NCBI GenBank assembly: GCA_002428415.1
Contig: DIWI01000103.1
Span: forward strand, 1-31,099
Direction: 5' to 3'
DNA: 31,099 bases
Source of the DNA: Clostridiaceae bacterium UBA6110
GTDB lineage: Bacteria > Bacillota > Clostridia > Clostridiales > Clostridiaceae
Shown in pieces: positions 26,208 to 31,099 of the stretch (within the stretch, counting starts at the first letter, position 1; every line of letters starts with the position of its first letter). Position numbers and translations under genes: made by a program. The notes below the pieces were generated by a model. The model worked only from the letters and a program-made list of their open reading frames with translations. It was not told the origin of the DNA and did no database searches.

Positions 26208-26218
26208 AACACTAAAAG

Positions 26219-26230
26219 GCAAACGTTTGC
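26219..26230. promoter_or_regulatory. LacI-type operator between divergent glycolytic operons
   Basis: GCAAACGTTTGC is a perfect 12-bp palindrome centred on CG, typical in form of LacI/CcpA-class operators. It lies 68 bases before the divergent LacI start and 78 before the phosphofructokinase start. The 12-mer AACGTTTGCGTA beginning inside it recurs at 219-230 before the aldolase gene. Confidence 0.65.
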
Positions 26231-26247
26231 GTATTTTGAAGCCCGTT

Positions 26248-26275
26248 TTGCCTAAAACAGTGTTAGTATTACATT
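26248..26275 (+). promoter_or_regulatory. Putative promoter of the phosphofructokinase operon
   Basis: TTGCCT (26248-26253) and TACATT (26270-26275) are 16 bases apart, just downstream of the operator. A moderate match, supported mainly by position. Confidence 0.35.
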
Positions 26276-26308
26276 AGAGAAATGAGAACGATTCAGGAGG
26301 CTTGAGAA

Positions 26309-27466
26309 ATGAGCGGAAATCTGCTGGTAGTCCATGGGGGAGGCCCCACTGCAGTGATAAATTCGACGCTTTATGGCGTTATAAAGGAAGCCAGACTACA
26401 TCATGAGATAGATATGGTTTACGGTGCCATTGGAGGTACGGAGGGAATAATCAGGGAGAACTTCAGAGATATCGGGAAAATCTCCGAGGAGATGCTTGAG
26501 CTTCTGCTCAAGACACCAGGCAGTGCCATAGGGTCATCAAGGTATGATGTGTCGGATGAGGATTACAAGGCCATGCCTGAAATCTTCAAGAGACACGACA
26601 TTAAGTATGTCCTCTTCAATGGAGGCAATGGTACCATGGACACCTGCGGGAAGGTTCACAGGGTCTGCATGGAATCAGGGGTAATGGTAATGGGGATCCC
26701 AAAGACGATCGACAATGACATATCAGCAATCGACCATGCGCCGGGATTCGGAAGTGCAGCAAGATACATCGCCGAATCGGTGGCTGAAGCCGGGCAGGAT
26801 GTTAAGTCACTTCCCATACATGTGTCAGTCATTGAGACAATGGGAAGGAACGCAGGCTGGATAACTGCGGCATCTGCTGCAGCAAGGAAGAACCCTGATG
26901 ATGCACCTCATATAATCCTGGTACCTGAAAGGCCATTTGATGAGGATAAGTTCCTCGCTGAAGTAAAAAGGTTTCATGAGAAGCTTGGCGGAGTGGTGGT
27001 TGCAGTAAGCGAAGGCCTCACCGACAAGGAAGGGAAGTCCATCGTACCACCGATATTCCAGACAGGAAGGTCAGTATACTTTGGTGATGTGAGCGCCCAT
27101 CTCGCTGGACTCGTCATAAGAAAGCTCGGAATAAAGGCAAGGAACGAGAAGCCGGGGCTTCTTGGCCGGTCCTCTATGGCTCTGGTATCAGAGACAGACA
27201 GGGAAGAGGCTATTCTTGTCGGAAGAGAGGCAGTAAAGGCAGCTGTAGCAGGAAAAAGCGGAGCAATGGTCGGGATAAGAAGGCTGGAGGGCGAAAGCTA
27301 CGGAATAGATACTCCACTCATACCCATAGACAAGGTAATGCTCCATGAGATGAAGCTGCCAGACAGGTACATTTCAGGGAACGGGATGGACGTGACAGAT
27401 GAGTACCTTGAGTGGTTAAGACCTCTCGTTGGCGACATACCTGACTATATAAGTTTCAAGGCTTAA
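26309..27466 (+). CDS. 6-phosphofructokinase (PfkA family)
   Basis: Phosphorylates fructose 6-phosphate (or a related sugar phosphate) at C1. The 385 residues start with the VVHGGGPTAVINSTLYG nucleotide/phosphate loop. The phosphoryl-donor motif is GGNGT (105-109) and the catalytic motif PKTIDND (131-137). A Gly at the second donor position favours ATP over pyrophosphate, while the Lys of PKTIDND is typical of the pyrophosphate and long-chain clades. The first donor residue is Asn instead of Asp. The donor is therefore uncertain. AGGAGG lies 8 bases before the ATG. It is first of three rightward genes, divergent from a LacI gene with a palindromic operator between. Confidence 0.88.
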   Translation: MSGNLLVVHGGGPTAVINSTLYGVIKEARLHHEIDMVYGAIGGTEGIIRENFRDIGKISEEMLELLLKTPGSAIGSSRYDVSDEDYKAMPEIFKRHDIKYVLFNGGNGTMDTCGKVHRVCMESGVMVMGIPKTIDNDISAIDHAPGFGSAARYIAESVAEAGQDVKSLPIHVSVIETMGRNAGWITAASAAARKNPDDAPHIILVPERPFDEDKFLAEVKRFHEKLGGVVVAVSEGLTDKEGKSIVPPIFQTGRSVYFGDVSAHLAGLVIRKLGIKARNEKPGLLGRSSMALVSETDREEAILVGREAVKAAVAGKSGAMVGIRRLEGESYGIDTPLIPIDKVMLHEMKLPDRYISGNGMDVTDEYLEWLRPLVGDIPDYISFKA

Positions 27467-27514
27467 GGCAAAAGGGATTGAATTGATAATACAAACTGTG
27501 AAAGGCTGGAAGAG

Positions 27515-28360
27515 ATGAAGAGGATTTATGTGAACCTGAAGAGATTTGATATACCTAGAGTGCTTGGCGGAGTAAACACTCTAGCTCCTATCAGGGAATG
27601 GGGAAGAAGGATAGTTGAAGGTGTTAAGGAAGAGGTAAACGGATATGACAGGAATGAAGTGGAATTCACCATATTTTTCCCCGAAGCACACCTTATACCG
27701 GCACTGGAGACTCTGGAGGAAGGGGATTCACTTAAAGCAGGGTGCCAGAGCGTTTACAGGGATGATGTGGAGACAGGAAGGAACTTCGGAGCCTTTACCT
27801 CCAACAGAACTGCAAAATCAATGGCTTCTCTTGGGGTGAAGCAAGTTATAATAGGACACTGCGAGGAAAGGAACGATAAGAAGGGAATACTGCTTGAAGC
27901 AGGAGTGACTGATGCATCAGCAGTAAACAGGATACTGAACTCTGAAGTTAAGGCGGCGGTGAATTCCGGACTTTCAGTCCTATACTGCATCGGAGAGACA
28001 TCAGATGAGAAGGAAGACTGGAAGCAGGTTCTAAAGGACCAGATAGATATCGGCCTCAATGGAGTGGATAGAAATGATGTCGTAATAGCCTATGAACCGG
28101 TATGGGCCATAGGTCCTGGCAAGACTCCTCCGGGAAAGGAATACATCCAGATGGTTGCTGCCTATATTAAGGAGATAAGTGGGGGACTGCCTGTTGTTTA
28201 CGGTGGTGGACTGAAGGCAGAGAATGCCAGGATGCTTGCTTCTATACCTGAAGTCGACGGAGGTCTGATTGCCCTGACGAGATTTGCAGGAGACATAGGA
28301 TTCTACCCTGAGGAGTATCTGGAAATCGTAAGGATTTATATGGAAGGAGTGAATAACTGA
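27515..28360 (+). CDS. Triosephosphate isomerase family protein, divergent
   Basis: TIM-barrel isomerase, 281 residues against about 250 usually. The catalytic residues are in place: Asn7/Lys9 in VNLK, His115 in IIGHCEERN, and Glu194 in AYEPVWAIGPGKTP (the mobile loop 6). However, the C-terminal phosphate-binding loop, normally GG-A/G-S, reads DGGLIALTRFAG (248-259). This suggests either an unusual triosephosphate isomerase or a paralogue for another phosphorylated ketose/aldose, as with the erythrulose-phosphate isomerases of erythritol pathways. The ribosome site is weak (GGAAGAG). The stop overlaps the next start by one base (TGATG), so translation is coupled. Confidence 0.85.
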   Translation: MKRIYVNLKRFDIPRVLGGVNTLAPIREWGRRIVEGVKEEVNGYDRNEVEFTIFFPEAHLIPALETLEEGDSLKAGCQSVYRDDVETGRNFGAFTSNRTAKSMASLGVKQVIIGHCEERNDKKGILLEAGVTDASAVNRILNSEVKAAVNSGLSVLYCIGETSDEKEDWKQVLKDQIDIGLNGVDRNDVVIAYEPVWAIGPGKTPPGKEYIQMVAAYIKEISGGLPVVYGGGLKAENARMLASIPEVDGGLIALTRFAGDIGFYPEEYLEIVRIYMEGVNN

Positions 28361-29793
28361 TGAAACTGTCATTTGAATACGGACATGGAATGATGGAGGC
28401 TACGCTTCCTGACAATACGGATGTCTTCATACCTGGAGAGACGATAAAGGATCCGGAACACCTTCCTGAGGGAAGGATCGAAGAGGAGACACTTAGATCA
28501 ATTAGGAATCCAATTGGTATGGATCCAATATCAAAGCTTGTGAAGAAGGGTTCAAAGGTCACCATAGTTTTTCCTGACAGGGTGAAGGGCGGGGAGCAAA
28601 AGACATCGCACAGAAAGGTATCAATAAAGCTCATCCTTAAGGAACTTTACGAAGCAGGCGTAGAAAAGAAGGACATACTCCTTATCTGCTCCAACGGCCT
28701 ACACAGGAAGAACACAAAGGAAGAGATATACGGAGTACTTGGAGAGGAGCTTTTCAATGAATTCTGGTACACAAATCAGATAATTAACCATGACAGCGAG
28801 GATTATGAGAATCTTATAGATCTTGGCAAGACTGAATCAGGTGATCCTGTCATAATGAACAAATACGTCTATGACAGTGATCTTGCAATACTCATCGGTC
28901 ATACTCAGGGTAACCCCTATGGCGGGTATTCAGGAGGCTACAAGCACTGCTCCACGGGTATAACCCACTGGAGGTCAATAGCATCGCACCACGTGCCCCA
29001 GGTCATGCACAGGGCTGATTTCACACCAGTCAACAGTAAGTCTCTCATGAGAAGGAAATTTGACGAGATAGGCCAGCATATGGAAGAGAAGATGGGCAAG
29101 AAGTTCTTCTGTTGCGACGCTGTTCTGGACACCAGGTCAAGGCAGATAGAGATCCACAGTGGATATGCAAAGGAGATGCAGGTAGAGGCTTGGAAGACAG
29201 CGGACCAGAGGACATATGTGCCATTTGCTGAAAAGAAGTATGATATCCTGGTTTTTGGCATGCCCCAGTTCTTCCACTATGGCAACGGAATGGGAACCAA
29301 CCCAATAATGCTCATGCAGGCAATATCAGCTCAGGTAGTAAGGCACAAGAGGATAATGAGCGACAAGTGTGTCATAATATGCTCATCCACCTGCAATGGA
29401 AATTTCCATGATGAGCTGTGGCCTTACACAAGGGAGATGTACGAACTGTTCCTGGAGCAGGGCAACACACTCCCTGATATCAACAGGTTCGGGGAATACT
29501 TCGCAAGTAACGATGAGTACATCAAAAAGTACAGGTTCGCAAACGCATTCCATCCATTCCATGGCTTCTCAATGATCTCAAGCGCACATATAGCCGAGAT
29601 GAACACTTCAGCAGTGTACATTGTAGGAGCTGAAGCACCTGGGTTCGCAAGGGGAATGGGAATGAAAACCAGGAACACCTTCGAGGAAGCACTTGAAGAT
29701 GCAAAGAAGAAGTACGTCGGACCAAATCCGAACATACTGGCTCTCCCAATGACTTTTAAGCTCAGTGCAGTCCATCTTGGAATGAAGGAGTAA
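28360..29793 (+). CDS. LarA-family (lactate racemase-like) racemase/epimerase
   Basis: Member of the nickel-pincer-nucleotide 2-hydroxyacid racemase family, 477 residues. Recognisable features are FPDRV near residue 70, NGLHRKNTKEE with His115 (LarA His108 region), and SGGYKH with Lys195, the likely lysine that carries the cofactor. ITHWRS follows, with a candidate nickel-binding His. The spacing between GHTQG and Lys195 is longer than in LarA, so the member is divergent. The family includes racemases of lactate, malate and other hydroxyacids and a gluconate 2-epimerase. The larB/C/E cofactor genes are not in the window. It is translationally coupled to the isomerase and ends at a strong terminator, so it belongs to the glycolytic operon; the substrate is unknown. 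Confidence 0.82.
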   Translation: MKLSFEYGHGMMEATLPDNTDVFIPGETIKDPEHLPEGRIEEETLRSIRNPIGMDPISKLVKKGSKVTIVFPDRVKGGEQKTSHRKVSIKLILKELYEAGVEKKDILLICSNGLHRKNTKEEIYGVLGEELFNEFWYTNQIINHDSEDYENLIDLGKTESGDPVIMNKYVYDSDLAILIGHTQGNPYGGYSGGYKHCSTGITHWRSIASHHVPQVMHRADFTPVNSKSLMRRKFDEIGQHMEEKMGKKFFCCDAVLDTRSRQIEIHSGYAKEMQVEAWKTADQRTYVPFAEKKYDILVFGMPQFFHYGNGMGTNPIMLMQAISAQVVRHKRIMSDKCVIICSSTCNGNFHDELWPYTREMYELFLEQGNTLPDINRFGEYFASNDEYIKKYRFANAFHPFHGFSMISSAHIAEMNTSAVYIVGAEAPGFARGMGMKTRNTFEEALEDAKKKYVGPNPNILALPMTFKLSAVHLGMKE

Positions 29794-29830
29794 CTGCAGC
29801 GGAGTTAAATCGAATTATAGCAAATTAGAA

Positions 29831-29882
29831 TTGGATCCATGAATTGGGTGACTATCCCTTTCATGGATCCAAAATCATTTTT
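29831..29882. terminator. Terminator between the LarA-like gene and the RloAB operon
   Basis: A 13-bp perfect stem (TTGGATCCATGAA at 29831-29843 with 29860-29872) with an inner GGG/CCC pairing, followed on the plus strand by AATCATTTTT. It serves the LarA-like gene and perhaps also the convergent RloB gene. Confidence 0.8.
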
Positions 29883-30527
29883 CTAGTTCTGTATCTTTTG
29901 AATTATTTCTTCAACCAGCATAAAGATTGTAGTGCATGAGGTCATAGCACTAGGTTTTGTGCAGGTTGAAGACTTGAAAGAATATCTATCCTTAGCTATC
30001 TCTATCGCCATGGATTCATTTCCGTTTTTAACAAGCAAATTATAAATGTCAGTATCTGATTTTACATACTCTTTTCTACTGGTATTTTTCTTTAGTAACC
30101 GTTCAAATTCAGTGCAGCATTGCTCCGGTGAATCAACGGACTTCATCTCACCAAAATATGCTGATAACCAGATTTCAAAGCAGGGATTGGACCAACCTGC
30201 ATTCATGTTTTCCTTCTCAATTTGAGAAACTAAAAAATCAAAGTTCTTTACTTCGTCTCTATCGAATACGATCCATATAGACCTGAATCTTGAGTCCTTA
30301 TTTCTTTCAGACGAAGCAAAATTTATTATGTTGTCAAGTTCTTTGTTATTGTATACCTTAATCTGCAGATCCCTCTTCAAATGAGATGGAATCTTCTCCT
30401 TAAGTCCATGGAAATAATTAGCTTCGGTCGCCTCTGTATCAGTAATTATAAGGTATCCACCAAGTCGAAGCGAGCGAAGTTTTCTTTCAGATCTACTTTT
30501 TTTTAAATGATCAATTCGCCCAGCCAT
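29883..30527 (-). CDS. rloB: RloB-family protein (AbiL-type phage defence effector)
   Basis: Small protein of 214 residues from the preferred start MAGRIDHL. Family features are ITDTEATEANYF with Glu32/Glu35 (the usual form is EGEKTE-NYF), an acidic IVFDRDE (Asp89, Asp91, Glu92), and SNPCFEIWL (117-122). The Glu plus DxD arrangement resembles a TOPRIM nuclease site, which is an inference. RloB proteins pair with an ATPase (RloA) in abortive-infection systems such as AbiL. The ATG at 30527 overlaps the end of the ATPase gene by 17 bases, with GGGGGA upstream. An in-frame start 15 codons earlier lies deeper inside that gene. By eye the region is more AT-rich than the metabolic genes, suggesting horizontal acquisition. 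Confidence 0.82.
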   Translation of the reverse strand: MAGRIDHLKKSRSERKLRSLRLGGYLIITDTEATEANYFHGLKEKIPSHLKRDLQIKVYNNKELDNIINFASSERNKDSRFRSIWIVFDRDEVKNFDFLVSQIEKENMNAGWSNPCFEIWLSAYFGEMKSVDSPEQCCTEFERLLKKNTSRKEYVKSDTDIYNLLVKNGNESMAIEIAKDRYSFKSSTCTKPSAMTSCTTIFMLVEEIIQKIQN

Positions 30528-31099
30528 TGTCTGAATCCCCCAAAAGATTAGTAAGGTTCGGTATAGCACCATATCTTCCTAATAGGTAATTCTTTTCATA
30601 GTTCGCATCTTTTCGAACCTTTTCTCCAGTTGGATCTATAAAATCGCTTAATGAATAGAGGTCAGAAACATTATTATCCTTTTCTGTGAACCAAATTTCA
30701 TCTCTTCTGAGGAGTCCCATATCCATGTATACTGTATTATGTGTTGTAAATATCAACTGAGCATTGTTAGGATTCTTTGAGGGGTCAGCCATTGTAAGCA
30801 AGATATTTCTCATTAGCAGAGGATGCAGTTTAATATCGAGTTCATCAGCGAATAGGAGACTTCCGTTTCTTAGTACGTCATTAAAGACCTGATAAAGCAG
30901 AAACATCTTTATTGTGCCTGAAGATTCGTCATCAAAAGGTATGCGGACTCTCATATCCTTTTCCTTGCTTTCATGTATGGCAAATACAAGGTAGGAATCT
31001 TCATCCTTGCTGTCAGATTTTGGAGCTTTTTCAAACTCCAGGTCAATAATAGATGAATCGAAAGAATTAATAAACTCTATCAAATGATTTTTCAAATCA
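30511..31099 (-). CDS. rloA: RloA-like AAA/ABC-type ATPase (C-terminal part, cut by window end)
   Basis: Only the last 196 or so codons are in view; the frame is open to the window edge, so the N-terminus with its Walker A motif lies beyond 31099. The visible part has an SMC/OLD-like Walker B, LLFADELDIKLHP, then the switch histidine in LIFTTHNTVYMD, and a tail typical of AAA-family defence ATPases (RDEIWFTEKD, GRYGAIPNL). It overlaps rloB by 17 bases, so both form one leftward operon. The likely role is sensing phage infection and licensing the RloB effector, by analogy with RloAB/AbiL and PARIS-type pairs. Confidence 0.8.
   Translation of the reverse strand, partial: DLKNHLIEFINSFDSSIIDLEFEKAPKSDSKDEDSYLVFAIHESKEKDMRVRIPFDDESSGTIKMFLLYQVFNDVLRNGSLLFADELDIKLHPLLMRNILLTMADPSKNPNNAQLIFTTHNTVYMDMGLLRRDEIWFTEKDNNVSDLYSLSDFIDPTGEKVRKDANYEKNYLLGRYGAIPNLTNLLGDSDNGWAN

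Noticed and set aside
23826..29793. Sulfoglycolysis (sulfoquinovose) pathway
   Set aside because: An isomerase/kinase/aldolase set next to sulfur genes invites the idea, but there is no GH31 sulfoquinovosidase, no sulfolactaldehyde reductase or dehydrogenase and no sulfonate exporter in the window. The sulfatases act on sulfate esters, not sulfonates.
1..31099. Alternative genetic code (UGA as Trp)
   Set aside because: UGA ends several clearly complete genes (for example 6641, 7940, 12266 and 22211) and Trp is encoded by TGG throughout.

Overview
Chromosomal segment of a probably anaerobic bacterium, most like a mid-GC Gram-positive of the Clostridia type. The grounds are strong AGGAGG-type ribosome binding sites, a YesM/YesN-type two-component pair, an oxygen-sensitive radical-SAM sulfatase maturase with Cys-type sulfatases, a Gram-positive-style lipoprotein solute binder, and heavy AGA/AGG and ATA codon use. 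The placement is an inference; no rRNA or other marker gene is present. The window is gene-dense. I see no tRNA, rRNA, CRISPR array or intact mobile element.

Layout. (1) 1-1475: the tail of an unknown gene, a terminator, then a class II fructose-bisphosphate aldolase. (2) 1508-6641: a LacI-type regulator with two near-identical palindromic operators, a cytosolic GH3 beta-glycosidase and a GPH-family sugar symporter. (3) 6825-10452: an anaerobic sulfatase-maturating enzyme and a second GH3 paralogue. (4) 10521-13858: a YesM-like sensor kinase and YesN-like AraC response regulator with their own sigma70-type promoter. (5) 13909-23775: two overlapping sulfatase genes, a ribose/galactose-type ABC importer (ATPase, permease, binding lipoprotein, second permease) and a third sulfatase behind an internal terminator. 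The promoters of the sulfatase pair and of the importer share a sequence block at the same distance from TATAAT, probably the response regulator's site. (6) 23826-29793: a divergent glycolytic block, with a LacI regulator and glucose-6-phosphate isomerase leftward, and phosphofructokinase, a divergent triosephosphate isomerase and a LarA-family racemase/epimerase rightward. (7) 29883-31099: an RloAB (AbiL-like) phage-defence pair cut by the window edge.

How it may work together. The three sulfatases and both GH3 enzymes start directly in their catalytic domains with no export signal. This suggests that sulfated glycosides are imported intact by the ABC system and/or the GPH symporter, desulfated inside the cell after Cys-to-formylglycine conversion by the maturase, and cleaved by the GH3 enzymes. 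The sugars would then pass through a locally encoded set of upper-glycolytic enzymes. The aldolase promoter carries the same 12-mer found in the operator between the second LacI gene and phosphofructokinase, so the split glycolytic set may be one regulon flanking the sulfatase/glycosidase cluster. The substrate cannot be named from sequence alone.
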